Origin: Larus michahellis
Taxonomy: Eukaryota; Chordata; Aves; Charadriiformes; Laridae
DNA length: 64,000 nucleotides
Direction of reading: 5' to 3'
Assembly (NCBI RefSeq): GCF_964199755.1
Contig: NC_133897.1
Coordinates: forward strand, 111,414,037-111,478,036
Position 1 is the first letter of the stretch, and the number at the start of each line of letters is the position of its first letter. The notes beneath the pieces were generated by a model that worked only from the letters and a program-made list of their open reading frames with translations, made no database searches and was not told the origin of the DNA. Shown piece by piece: positions 1 through 12,000 of this stretch. The position numbers and the translations under genes were made by a program.

Positions 1-360
1 AATCCCATTTTCGGATACAGCTGAAGGAAGATTCCAGTGCCTGGTGCACTGATATAAACATGATATTTACAGTCGACATAATATGGTGTCTCCACTGAGA
101 ATAACATTCCCACTCATGTCAGAGGGAGATATGTGCAAGCTGGAGGCAGTATATATTTTAAGGTGCAGCAGAGAAAAGGTATAGTTCTGGTGCTAAAGAT
201 GCACCTTACTTATCCTGCCAGAAAACTCCAAAGCAAGTGATGACACAAAGTATGCTATCTTTCTAAATGTGTGGAGGGGAATGTTTTACAGTTCTTCTTA
301 CATAAGAGATTAAATTTGAGGGAAAAATTGATAATTTTATCATAATACACAAACTGTTTC

Positions 361-600
361 ATAGAATCACAGAATAACTTGGGTTGGAAGGGAGCTGTGG
401 AGATCATCGATTCCTAACCGTTCAAAGCAGGGACAACTTCAAAGTTAGAGTCCGCTTTCAACTTAGAGCAGGCTGTTCGAGGCTGTGTTCAGTCAAGTTC
501 TGGATATCGCCAAGGATGGAAATTGCACAAGCACTGGGCCCCTGTTCCCATGTTGAACCACCTTTATGGTAAAAAGATTTTCCTACATCTGGACAGGTCT
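361..600 (-). mobile_element. Old CR1 LINE 3' fragment
   Basis: The block opens with ATAGAATCACAGAAT, the reverse complement of the CR1 3' terminal repeat, followed by TTGGGTTGGAAGGG. Both are diagnostic of a CR1 tail read on the minus strand. The following text (a GGATGGAAATTGCACAA-like stretch, then a TTGAACCACC-like stretch) resembles the older CR1 subfamilies. It is diverged and lacks any coding frame. The inner boundary near 600 is approximate. Confidence 0.8.
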
Positions 601-2039
601 TCCACCTTGAAGGTGTAACCTAAGGCCCAATGAATCAATCGTAGTCCTTCTATTGACAACAACAGTTTTAAAGCATCCCTAAACCAAGTATAGCAAGGGA
701 TATTTTTTCAGCTTGGCAGACATAATTCAGTTTTCCAAGCTATTTTCTGATATCTAGTCAGTAGGGTATCACTGCTTTAAATATTTTCATAGCTTATACC
801 GCAGTGCAAGATATTGGCATCCACTGACATCAAAAAATCAATGCCATAGTTGCACTTCCTTCATCTGCGATAAATCAAATATTTTGTACATTACACAGCT
901 GTTGCAGAACAGCGTGTTAATGAGAGCATGAGTAGATGCAAACTACTCACACAAAAGACATGGGGAGTTTCACCTTAGAATCCTCTCAACAAAGACAAAA
1001 ACTGCTTGTTTGGGGAGCAAAAGTCAGAACTCTCTGTTACAGTTACATATGCCTGAGGTTTTGAAATTCCTGTTTTGCCATTGCCTGCTATGCCTTCTGT
1101 TCATCAAACTCGTATTACCTCTCCCGGCTTGAAAGATGCAATCTACAGTACAGCTTCCTCAAGTAACAAAAGCTACTCCGAGCTAAAACGCTTGTCTAAT
1201 GTCTGTATAAAGGCAGCCACTCACCCAGTCTTTCCATATCCACAAAGCATTACATGACTCTAGAGGCCATGTACCCTTTATTTCCCCAGCCCTGGCAAAT
1301 AAAGAAAACAGGCAAACTAGAATCATCCCATCTTTGTATCCTGCCTTAAAATCCATCTATGGTACATCCTACCCCACAGTGATAAGAACACATATAGTCA
1401 GACAAGACAAAGTACTGTATCCAACCTGGAAAATCTTGTGATAACATTGTCCTTTTACATAATACATATTTTATGACAGTAACAGTCATGACTGGGATAT
1501 AAGACTGCTGATATGTGCATATATATAGGTCATAACTGTTGAGTGAGGTATGTGAATCCTGATAATCAGAGCTACTTCTCTGATTCTATGTCTTCAGAAG
1601 GAAATAGCAAGAAGCCTGTTGATATTGGGCAACAAAATAAGCCATGCTGTACCTATACAGACAAAGAATATCAAAAGAAATACACACTTAGAGGCTGATG
1701 GGCTCATTTGCATGGCAGGTCACACTCATTTGGCAGAAAGAAAAATAAGACTTTCCCTGTATAATCCTCTTATAAGATCCAGTCTTCAGTAGGGTAAATG
1801 AGATTCAAAATATGCTTTCTCCCCATAATACAGAGGCACTGAGTAGCTCCTACCACCAGTGTGAGAGAGGTGCATGGAGGGAAAGAAAGGTAAAATCACA
1901 TATTTAAAAATGGTTTCTGAGTGCCACAGAAATCATAACAGCTGCATGGAGAAAGATGTTCCACAGGTATTTCAGCAGAACTACAAGGCGTAGCAAGATG
2001 TTGCATTTCGATTCTGTTCCCTGGTTTGCCTTCATTTTC
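601..2039. other. MC5R 3' flank, no gene seen
   Basis: This is AT-rich sequence with no recognisable coding frame. It must contain the 3' UTR of the minus-strand MC5R. The nearest canonical AATAAA on the minus strand is at 1277-1282, about 760 bases past the stop. That makes it a candidate, unproven poly(A) signal. By synteny MC2R would lie beyond position 1. Confidence 0.5.
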
Positions 2040-3017
2040 TTAATACTTGTTTGATAACCCACAAACCATTCTCAGGTTATAGCAACAAATTATCTCTTTG
2101 AAGGTCTTCCTCATTTCTTGGCTACGAAAGGCATAGATCAAGGGATCAATCACTGAGTTGCACATAATGAGAATGAGGTACATGTTGAAGTGAGACATGA
2201 AGCAAACACAGTAGAGGTTTTGAGGGCAGGAGATCATCAGGATGAGATGAAGGAAGAATGGAGCCCAGCAAACAATGAAGATGCCAAGAAGCATAGTCAG
2301 AGTGATGGCTCCTTTCATGCTGGTTCTCTGACGGACAGAGTTGTACCCGGGCAAAGCTGCTATTTTCTTCACGTGAGTACGAGCCAGGAGGAACATATGG
2401 ATGTACAGCGAGACCATGAGGAACAACATGGTGAAAAACATAGTGATGAGACAAATGATCACGTAAGTTGATTCATAATAAAGAATGAAGATAATGCCAC
2501 AGCCTGTGCAAAAGGTCCAGATACATGCAATAATAAGCCCCGATCTTTTCACTGTCATGATGTTGTGATAACGCAGAGCATAAAAGATAGTGATATACCT
2601 GTCTACTGCTATAGCCAGCAAACTGCACATGGAAGCCACCACAGATATGCAGATCATTGAATCAAAGACATTGTCTATATGACGGACAAAGGCATCTTCC
2701 ATAATTATGTGTCTATTGTTTATTAAGTATATTGTTATGGTCTCCCAAGCATTAGACACACTAACCAGCATGTCAGCCACTGCTAAACTGCAAACAAAAA
2801 AATACATGGGTGAATGCAAGTTCTTGTTCTTAATTATTGCACATATAACTAAGATATTTTCAAGGAGGCTTACAATGCCCAGAGTTAGGAACACCTCAGC
2901 TGCAATGACCACTTGCTCACATGGCGATGACTTGCTCTTGACAGTAGGCACAGTAAAGTTGTTGCCAAAGGCACTCAGGTTTAGTTCAGAAACATACAGT
3001 TGAGAGGACGTGTTCAT
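2040..3017 (-). CDS. MC5R: Melanocortin receptor 5
   Basis: A complete intronless 325-residue class A GPCR. In mammals MC5R binds alpha-MSH/ACTH and raises cAMP through Gs at the plasma membrane, with roles in exocrine glands. In birds it is more widely expressed. The N-terminus has three N-glycosylation sequons (N2, N13, N20). TM1 starts near residue 35 and carries the LLENILV motif. PMYFF follows at 70-74. The ligand-site acids E92, D115 and D119 correspond to MC4R E100, D122 and D126. DRY is at 139-141, DPLIY at 291-295, and a cysteine pair at 311-312 in the tail could be palmitoylated. The short ECL2 and absence of the usual TM3-ECL2 disulfide are typical of melanocortin receptors. I chose the start at 3017 (MNTSSQ) because it gives the family length. 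The frame stays open 48 codons upstream to an ATG at 3161. MC5R rather than MC2R, MC3R or MC4R is supported by the sequence and by RNMT downstream on the same strand. Confidence 0.96.
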   Translation of the reverse strand: MNTSSQLYVSELNLSAFGNNFTVPTVKSKSSPCEQVVIAAEVFLTLGIVSLLENILVICAIIKNKNLHSPMYFFVCSLAVADMLVSVSNAWETITIYLINNRHIIMEDAFVRHIDNVFDSMICISVVASMCSLLAIAVDRYITIFYALRYHNIMTVKRSGLIIACIWTFCTGCGIIFILYYESTYVIICLITMFFTMLFLMVSLYIHMFLLARTHVKKIAALPGYNSVRQRTSMKGAITLTMLLGIFIVCWAPFFLHLILMISCPQNLYCVCFMSHFNMYLILIMCNSVIDPLIYAFRSQEMRKTFKEIICCYNLRMVCGLSNKY

Positions 3018-3161
3018 CTCTGGAAGCAAACACGTTCTGTTCTTTCTGAGGGACTTGCCAAGGCGCGTGGTAAATGCATTTTCCAAAAGGCAAAAGACCC
3101 TGCCAAAAAAAATATAGCATGACGAGAACAGGCAGAAGTTGACAAAACAAATATCATCCAT

Positions 3162-6100
3162 TTCTATTTAATTTGGCTCATACACATCCTGCCTCTTCCA
3201 CACCATATTCCTCTACTGATGCTAAATTAACCTCTGATTGGCTCAGAGTTTTTCTACCAATCCTTACTGGGAAATTAAAACCACAAACTGATGAAGAGAT
3301 TCATGCACTCGTCATTCATAGTTTTGTTTATTCTATTTGGTCCCCCAGAAGTGATCACAAAGTCCTAGAAATTCTGCTGAACAGCAAACAAGAAACAGTT
3401 TTCAAAGGCTCAATTCTCAGATCCCAGAAATGCAGGAGAATATAGTATTAGGTTCAGCAGAACCTGCTCACTTGAATACAATACATAGAAGTTTGAATTA
3501 TTGCCACAATTAAGAACTGAACATTTTCAGTAAAAGATTTAAATGCTTTCCTGACCTTCGTACTTCTTACGTTCACATGAACTGTGTTATAAACAATTTA
3601 TTTGTGCGATACTAACGTGCTCACTTAAGAGCATAGTATTAAACACCTGACAAAGACAAATCCGTACATTTCAGGATACACTAAGGTTACAGAATCAGTA
3701 AGGGTAGAATCTGTCACAAAAAAAAAAAAAAAAAGAGTTTTCTATTCCAGATTGTGAGCATTTTATTCAATGCTTTATTGGTAATGACAATATTCAGGGC
3801 AAGTTGTAAGCCATCAGATTCTTAAAAAGGGGAACACTTAAAGCTGATTGTCAGTGACTTATTGCAAATAAAATTCAAAGCATACCAAGCTAAATGATTT
3901 CCAGTTTTTAAAAGTAACCCTTTGTTTGCAATCAAGTATTAACTGTACCTATTGACCAGAGCTGCTCCTTCAGCTGCCCGTCCTCTTCATCGCCTGCAAC
4001 CTTTCCTCCAGAGAGCAGAAGTTTCAGCCTCCCTCCTCACCTGACATCTGGGGCTGGGGACTCCTTGGTGGGAATGGATGACAAAAATAGAGGAAGAGGA
4101 ATGAGTAAATCCATAGAGTCAAGGCTGACCATGTATAAATTACTTACTGTGCAACTGCCTTTTTATAGACTCCAAGCAATAATGACTTCAGTACTCAAAC
4201 CGTGGCTCCTCCTCCCCTTCTTTGCCCCTCTGAACTTCTCTTTTCACAGATGTTGTTAGCAAAGGCTTGGGTTTTTACCACCATCTAGTGGTCTTCTCTT
4301 GTCTTTCTAACTGAACACTGATTCTGATCCAAAATTCATGATGAGCTTTTTATAATATTAAGAGAAAATGCATGAGGCGTGCTCCTTTCCGAAAACATTT
4401 CTTTTTGTTTTCTCTGCTGTTGCCAGTACTCATTGACAATAAGTTCATACTGCAATAGTGCTCCAAAAGAGGTGGGAGCAGAAGACACTTATTGAACTGG
4501 GAGGCTTATTACTGCTATAAGTATTTTTCTTATATTCACAGTCATAATTTTGCAAGAATAAGAACCACAGTTACAAAACTCAGAGAACATACAGTCCAGC
4601 CCATCACACCACTAATAGAAGATATAATTCAAGTAACTTGTGTGAAAAAAATAGAAGAAATAAATGGTTGTGTTCCAGCCGCCTTGCTAGAATAGAGATT
4701 TCGATGCAGATGCGGAAGGAGTACACAGTGCATCGTGCCAGGAGCCAGGGCTCCCCGAGTGGTTTCACAGGGTCTGAGAGCTGGGAAGCTCAGTGCTCGA
4801 TATTGCAATGGCTGAAGTCCCTCTGTGGGTCTAGCAGTCAGGCAGCCGATGCTCATTCTGGGCCTTACCCAAAAGGGGGCAAAATCAGTGCACATACCTT
4901 CCTGACACTACCAAATGCCCTTCATGTTATCTGCTAATCAGCCAGTCAAATACCATGTGGGATTTGAATTTAACTTGAGATAAAAAGTCTCTGCTTCTCC
5001 AAATCACCACCTTTCCTCAAATTAAGGGGTTGAGGTTTTTTCGTGGCATATAAGAGCTTCAAATGCTTGTTTTTAACCTGTAGCACTTTTCTTGAAGAAC
5101 AAACACAAACTTTATTGCTGTATCCTGTGCCATTTTTCTGTTCTCAGTGTTCAGATAGAGTTTATCATCATAATGCAGCTAAACCCATATTTCTAATTAT
5201 TATATTCTACGGAAGCTTCCTCTGTTGTTACTATTAGCTTCACTCTAGGGACACTGAAAGACCTGGGCCATTGTATGAAATGTTCTGATGTACAAATAGT
5301 CCCTGCACCAAAAGAGACAGTGAAAAGCATTTTTATTAATTTGAGTAAAATAGCTCCTCTAGCATTACGCAGTTATAGTCTGGAGTTGAACTTTGCATGC
5401 CCCTTCTCCCCACTACAGGAAAGAGAATTTACATTATGACCAAATAGAGGTAGCAAACTATGCTCGAGTGCAGCTGTTAGATCTGAGCAGCTAATGCCAG
5501 CTAGTGAACAGCAACACTCCCTGCTGTATCCAATGTGTCTGTGTGCCAAATCGAAGCTCATAGTTCTTTGCTATACCCAAAAGAAAAGAATACAGGATAC
5601 CCGTCTGCAGTTCTCTCTCTGTTCTTTAACGTACAGCTTGTTTTAGTTCTCCTAGGTTATCTTTAGCTAACTCATCTTAGTTATCTTTGGTTATCTTCTG
5701 CTTAGTTTTTCATTTTCCCACTGCAGACTCTGGGAATCATATACCTAAAATTAAAATTTTATTTCTTTCTCTGTTCCTATATCTACCAAGAATTGTGCAG
5801 ACGCTGTGTTCATTCCAGTTCCAAGTATTTCTCTTCCAGTATACTATTTTTTTGTTTATTACACTCTCCCTTTAAATTCTGTTCATCTTCCCATTTACAA
5901 ATTCCTCTGTATGTTCAGTTTAATAAAGTTCTTTTTAGCCCGGCTTAACTGCCTTTAGAAAAGTTCTCACTGTACCTGGTAGGACTCAGTAGACCAGCCG
6001 ATTACAAGAAATAAATCACACATCAGTCTGTGTGGCTTGACTACTATTCCTCAGAGCAATGCCAGGTCTCTCACATATATATTATGAATAAGCCTTTGGA

Positions 6101-9040
6101 TTTTTCTTCCACAGGCCAGGCATAAACCCAGGTACAAGTGTCTATGCTAGACAAAGAAACGCCCTTATTTACAAAGCCTGCAGAAAAAGTACCTGCCTGG
6201 AAACTGGGGTAGTGATATAGATGTAGTTTGTTTATGTTAGATGATGACATTAAAAAGTACTTTACTTTTTTTTCCTATTTTGCTATATTGATGCAGCAAG
6301 AAACTATAAGCATAATAGTTTGAGAAGCAAGCAGCTGAAGGGCACCTGATTAACGGTGGGTGAAGGCATGTGGGTGAGTTATAAGGACTGCAGGTAAAGG
6401 GGCACGGGAGCAGACCTTTGGATTCTCTCAGGAGAAATCCAAGAGCAGCTTCACCTCCCAGCTGGAGCACTCCTGACTGAATAGGCTGGTCTTTCAGATG
6501 GTCATGATCTTGACATTGGCTCCGTTGTTTGTTCAGTTGAATAAATTCTCTGTCCCTACAGACAGTTGGTGCTTGGTGTTTACTAAGGCCACAAGGATCA
6601 TGTCTGGATTGCCAGTGTGGGTAACCAGTACTCCATGCATCACAAAGCCTGTGTTGGTATTTAGCTACTGGGCTGTACCAACACAGCAGAAGACCTGATT
6701 CCTTGAGTGCATACAGAGCGGGCACCCTGAAGAACACACTGAAACCTCTGTCCTGTCCCCAGGCTGGCAATTTCTTTCCACACATGGGAAGAGGGAGGTT
6801 GGAAAGGGGCCTTAGGATGTGGGTGCACAGGTCTCCCTGCAGTGTAGAAACAAATACAGCTGGGTCATACACCAAGGAGCCTGGATCTGGAGCCATTGGG
6901 AGTGTTCCTGAGGTCCATGGTCTACATATAGCCAAAAGGAATGCTAAAATGCATCTTCAGGAAAAGGTATGTTGTTCATGTAACATCTTACCTGGAGTAA
7001 GAAAAATGCTAACTGCTTAAAGTCCCTATTTCACTGAACTCAAGAGTTTGCTTTAGACCACAGGCAAAAAGATCAAAAGTGCCCTAAAAGGATATCAGTG
7101 AACATAGGAAAGAAGTAAAATATGATGGCAATAGGGCAAGAGATATCAAGGCCTGTTACAGTCCCGTGTCATGGGAAGCGGTGAGACAGAGCAGAAAGCC
7201 ACTCCAGTCACGTATCTGCCGCTCAGGCTTCACCAGCGACCAAAGCAGGAGCCCTGACAGAAACACCCAGCCCCTGCCTGTCACCAGCACCACCAGCCAT
7301 CTCAACAGAGCTCCCCTTTGCCCAGCACGTCTGCCGGGACAGGAGAGGCCATGACTGCCCTGACCCACAGGCCAAGTTACATCACGTCAAAACCAGCAGG
7401 GAATTGCATGCTGCCTTCATGACAGCAAGGTACTGATTTTATCAACGAATACATAAATGAGGCCAATGGTCCAACGTGTCCCCAGAGAAGTTTCTGTGAG
7501 AAGAGCTTATTACAGGCCGATGCATTCTGGTATGAATCTGTGCTAATCTTAACAGTTTCCGAGAAAAGGTTTTGCTGAAGCTAATACAAATCTACCCAAC
7601 TTGTCTGGTGGTGAGACTTTGAAGCAATTTAGTTCCAGTGTCCTTCTGTAGCTATTTTTATCTGTTCGATAAAAATACATTTGTCCTTCATAATGTAGTT
7701 TTGTATTGGTGCTCTTGGCTTATTTATGAAATCTCTCTTCTGTCCACTCCTTGCCCATGCTGTCATCATCACAGTATTTCAGAGCCACAGGGAACCCTCT
7801 CAGACTGTATTCTGTTCTAAGACATAACCCATGGATCCACGACAAAGGTGAAGATCATGGCCTTCTCTGCATTTGGATATATAATCACATTATGAATGTT
7901 CTCTAAATTCTCAGACTGAGAAAATTATTTCTCTTGACCTCCACAGTGAGTAGCTTTGGCTGAGCCCCATCAAGGTCCCCAGCATTATCATCCAGTTAGC
8001 AAGCAATTAATCCAGACCAAAACCAAAAGGCATCGATCCTTCCTGTCTTTAAATAAAAAAGCTGGAGGAAGACGCGATAGTTCAGTCCCCATATCAGTCC
8101 AGGGGAAAACTGAAAGCCTAAAAGTTAGATTTTTGAGGTAAGCAGTGGTACGGTGAATACATTCTTCTACATCGTGGCCCTAATCTTCAAAACAACACAT
8201 GAACATTTTTTGCAGGAAGAATCACAGAAAAGCAAGACTGCAAAAAAAGACATCAAAATATCACATAAACCATGCCCTGTCAAAGGGTGGTATCAGCCAT
8301 ACTTAGCATGACTGCACTAATACTTCTAACCGTCACCCCTTTCATCTGAGTGCTTCAAAATGGTTTGAGATAATCTCTGGACACTCTCAGTTAGTACCTA
8401 CCAGTGGTGTTTCTCTCATCAGAGTAGAAAGCTGTGAAAGATGCAGTATAAGAGGCATTTTAGAAAGACATGTCCTAATAACCTAAACCAGATGATGCCA
8501 TAACTAGCCCCCTAAACTGTAAAAGGGTAATAAGAGGTTTAGTAACCTTCATTTTGATGTGCCTTTTAATGGGAGACAATTCCAGCAGTGAGTCATCCCC
8601 TAACGTTTTGTTAGAGCATGGGTCAGCAGTACAGACCTGGTGAATCATAAAGAAGTGCCAGCTACAGACTCTAAATAGCACAGATGACTGGTGAAAGACT
8701 GCAGAGACTTTCTGACAGAAAGGAGGGGTGATGAGTAACGGATAAACAGATGGGGAAAAAAAACCCACCACTTTGCAGGTTCTTATTGGACACTACTTTC
8801 TACAAGAGAAAGGAAGGCAATTTTTGCTAGGCCACAGAGAAGGTTTAATATGCCTTGATCCATTAGAATAATTATTTTAAAAAAAGTTATTAAAATGCTA
8901 CTTTAATTACATATTGTAAGACATTCCAGGTCTCATTTCTGCAAGTTTATCTTGCAGTATGGCAAAGACAAGCATTGAGCACACTGTTCATTTGTTTCAT
9001 AAAATGCTTGTGCATGAGAATAATTTTTTTTATAAAAAGC
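3162..9040. other. Intergenic, no gene recognised
   Basis: Upstream flank of MC5R. I see no protein family, RNA gene or clear transposon. There is a short poly(A) run at 3718-3735. A 232-codon open frame on the minus strand at 6237-6935 has no recognisable domain and no supporting splice or promoter signal. It is treated as chance. Confidence 0.5.
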
Positions 9041-9061
9041 TGCTAATTTGTTGTACAATTC

Positions 9062-9240
9062 AGATCGTCAGCATCCACATGGGGCATCCACAGCTTCTCT
9101 GGGCAACATGTTCCAGTGTCTCACCACTGTCACAATAAAGAATTTCTTCCTAATATCTAAGGTAAATCTCCCCTGTCTCAGTTTAAAACCGTTACCCCTC
9201 ATTCTATCGCTACACTCCCTCATAAAGAGTGAAAAAATTC
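9062..9240 (-). mobile_element. CR1 LINE 3' fragment
   Basis: Read on the plus strand it has GGGGCATCCACAGCTTCTCTGG, then GTTCCAGTGTCTCACCAC, then AAGAATTTCTTCCTAATATCTA, in the order expected for an inverted CR1 3' region. The extreme 3' terminus with the ATTCTATG repeat is missing, so the copy is cut at both ends. Confidence 0.75.
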
Positions 9241-10447
9241 TGATTTCTGGGTTGTTATAAACTTCTCAACAAAAGAGATCCCCTGAATAGGTGCTGACTT
9301 CCCTCTTCCCTCCTGTCAGATGAACAGAGGAGCAGAGGGTGAAGCCTCCCCTGGCAGCACTGTGCTCCCCGTCCTGGGCTGGCGGCTTGGTTCGAGCAGA
9401 GCGCCCTGGAAACCCAGTGTCTCTCTGTCCTGTGCTGTCTCCGTAGTCAGGTGTTGGCATTTCAGCCCAACACGAGGATGACAAAGGAGATGAAGGACAA
9501 CCTCTAGGAGACGTACAGTGAGAATAATCATGAATTCACTATACCCACAAAGAGACATTGCTACACGCTCAAAATTGCAGATGCAGCAAGGTGTGCGTGC
9601 TCTTCCTATCTAGGCAAGTGCAAATGTCTCTGGTTCAATACATATGATGACTACACGTAAACACAAATGCTACCCAGGCAATTTTCAAGAATGCTATGAC
9701 AGCAATATAAACATTTCTCTCTTTATAAGCAGTTTTCAGTGCTATTTCTAACGTCTCTGTACTGATATACAGGTTCTTTCCTTACTCTCTGTTCAGGTCA
9801 GTAAAAAATGCAGTTACTTCCTATTTAATGAGGTGTCTAAATGCACCAGAAATGAGAAATATATAATAACCATTTAGTTCAGAACTGATTTTTTTTTTGT
9901 CAAGCCCTTACTACACTACTTTTTCTGATCCAGTATGATTTCAGAGAGAGGGCAGCCTCTAGACCAAGGTCTCGTTCTAATGGAAATAACCCAGAAAGCC
10001 CAGTGCATGGGTTAATCCTTCAGGCTAAAAAGGATGGCAGATTTGTGTCTCCAAGAAATTGGTTGCTATTGGATCAATTGGGAAATCAATTTCTGCAAGG
10101 GCGAAGCTGGACTATGCCATGGTTTCTCAATTGAATTACGTTTCTTCATGCCATGTCTAATTGCTGATAAATAAAAAGAAAAAATTGCTTGGCATCTACG
10201 ATCTTTCTTACTTCCTCTTGCTGAGCTCTGCAATTATTGCAGCGTGGAGGTCGATGCTGGCTAAACATCACAGCCTTCAAAAGCTGCATCTTTGAAAAAG
10301 TGACCTTTGAGCTTATTAAAGATGCTGAATTGCCTAAGATGAACCTCAGACTCTATGGCTAGTTGAAAGCTGAGATTGAAATATTTCCATTCGTGGGATG
10401 AAAGACAGACACTTCAAAATTCTGGGGAAAAAAATGAAACTTTAATC
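9241..10447. other. Intergenic, no gene recognised
   Basis: Mostly AT-rich. A GC-richer patch at about 9300-9490 gives overlapping minus-strand frames that resemble no known protein. Nothing else stands out. Confidence 0.4.
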
Positions 10448-10452
10448 TTAAG

Positions 10453-10801
10453 TGTCGTGGTTCCGGTGGGGATAGGGTTAACTTTTCCTGGTATTCCATG
10501 CCATGTGAGCCACGCCCACCCTGAGCTGCCGGGGGAGGGGCAGGAACTTGCTGCTTAAAAGCGGGCTGGGGCGTCCCGGGTCCGGCCGGTCGGCGAGCGG
10601 CGGGGAGCGGCGGTTCCGTAATCGCGTTTGTATATTCCCCTATCCGTGTTGTTGTTGTTTGCCTGTTCCCTTTGCTGTTCTGTTAAACTGCCTTTGTCCC
10701 AACCCAAGAGTCTTGCCTTTTCTTACGATCCTTCCTGTGTTAGGAAGGCACGTGCGAGCGGCACGTGGTTCTTTGTTGCCATCTGAGGCTAAACCACGAC
10801 A
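10453..10801 (+). mobile_element. Solo endogenous retrovirus LTR, 349 bp
   Basis: The element starts TGTCGTGGTT and ends AACCACGACA, a perfect 10-base terminal inverted repeat of the TG...CA type. It is flanked by a perfect 5-base direct repeat TTAAG at 10448-10452 and 10802-10806, which proves insertion and defines both ends. A TATA-like CTTAAAAG at about 10553 is followed by a very GC-rich stretch of about 60 bases, the expected place of a promoter and R region. The plus orientation is inferred from this. The 5-base duplication fits class I or ERVL-type integrases. No internal viral genes remain. Confidence 0.85.
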
Positions 10802-10806
10802 TTAAG

Positions 10807-11744
10807 GAAAAATCAAACTAAATTTTTCCTGTGAATCTGTATTTGAGTTGCCAGCCTTTAGGGTCTCCAGGGCTGACAGGCAGAAAGCTCGAGCGCTCTT
10901 CAAGGAAATTGCTGGGGAGTTGGGAGGGAAGATGCAGTTGTGTAGACCTGACAGCAGAACAACACCATGATAGGAGTTCTTGTTCCGCATGTCCATGTAA
11001 GACACTTTGATGGAGCATCAGTTTGATACCACAAAAACACCACGGCCCTCTAGTTCCAGTGACTATGCTTGTACTCCCTGTACGCTCATGGACGTATAGA
11101 GCCACCACCAATGTTGTTACAGAAGTTTAAACAGGAAGGATTGCTCTCATTAGTGTAACTCCATTAATGTCAGTAATGTCACACAGCTACAGAGCGTGTC
11201 TCTGATTCACAAAACCAAGTATATTTTTGTTGATGCATCCTGGTTTGTCAATGACTAGCTCATATGAAAAATTCCCTGAAAGCCACCGGGGAACATGGTC
11301 TGAACATCTACTTACAAACACACAAAGGAGTAGAAGAGAATTAACTTTGGCTTCAGGGAAAGTAGTAGCAGTGTAGTCAGCTTATACATATGAAAATATT
11401 TTTTATCCAAGAGAAGGGGACAAACAAGTTAATCCAAAGTTTCAGAGCAATTAGAAGAATCAGGACAAAGAGAAATTGCAAGTATCCTAACTTTTCTCCA
11501 GAGAATAAATTTGCAGGCAGAGCAAGTTCTCAGGCGTCTGTTCAAAGAATAGGATGAAACAAAAGGAGCCTAATTTCCAGCAATGGGAAAGAAACGCACT
11601 TGGTTAGCATACATCTCAACTTTAGTAACAGAATTAATATTGACCTGCATTACCAACATTATCAAGTTCAACAACACCATCACTTCTGAAAACCAGGAAA
11701 CACAAAGTACACTTCCCAACGCAGCCTGTTTGCAGTCTTAGCTG
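10807..11744. other. Intergenic, nothing recognised
   Basis: The short frames on the minus strand at 10802-11111 have no recognisable domain. No repeat or RNA gene was identified. Confidence 0.4.
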
Positions 11745-12000
11745 TAGGACAGTTGGAGCTTTGTCTTAATACATAGTGAGAAGCAAACTAGAGAAAATGA
11801 ATTATCTCTTTGAGAATGTTCAGTTAATTTGATGTTTGCAACCAAGTACCGGTTTTGGCACTGAAGGTTAAAATTAACTGCTACAAATGCAGTGACAATA
11901 ATAATGAGAAAACAAAATTTAAAGTAAGACAAAGTTTGCTTTTTCAGATTTATAGAACTCTATTCTTGGCAGACTAAACAAGACTAGGAAAAAAATGCAG
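11745..12000 (+). repeat. Direct duplication, copy 1 (256 bp)
   Basis: Aligns almost without gaps to 15277-15532 in the same orientation. Both copies are 256 bases from TAGGA[C/G]AG to the AGACTAGGAAAAA-rich end. By eye there are scattered substitutions, so this is not a recent duplication. It resembles no avian transposon family that I recognise. The flanking DNA of this copy does not match that of the other. Confidence 0.85.

Noticed and set aside
6237..6935. 232-codon minus-strand open frame starting MAICRPWTSG
   Set aside because: No recognised domain, low-complexity composition without a membrane or catalytic pattern, and no promoter or splice context. A homology search with conserved hits in other birds would change this.
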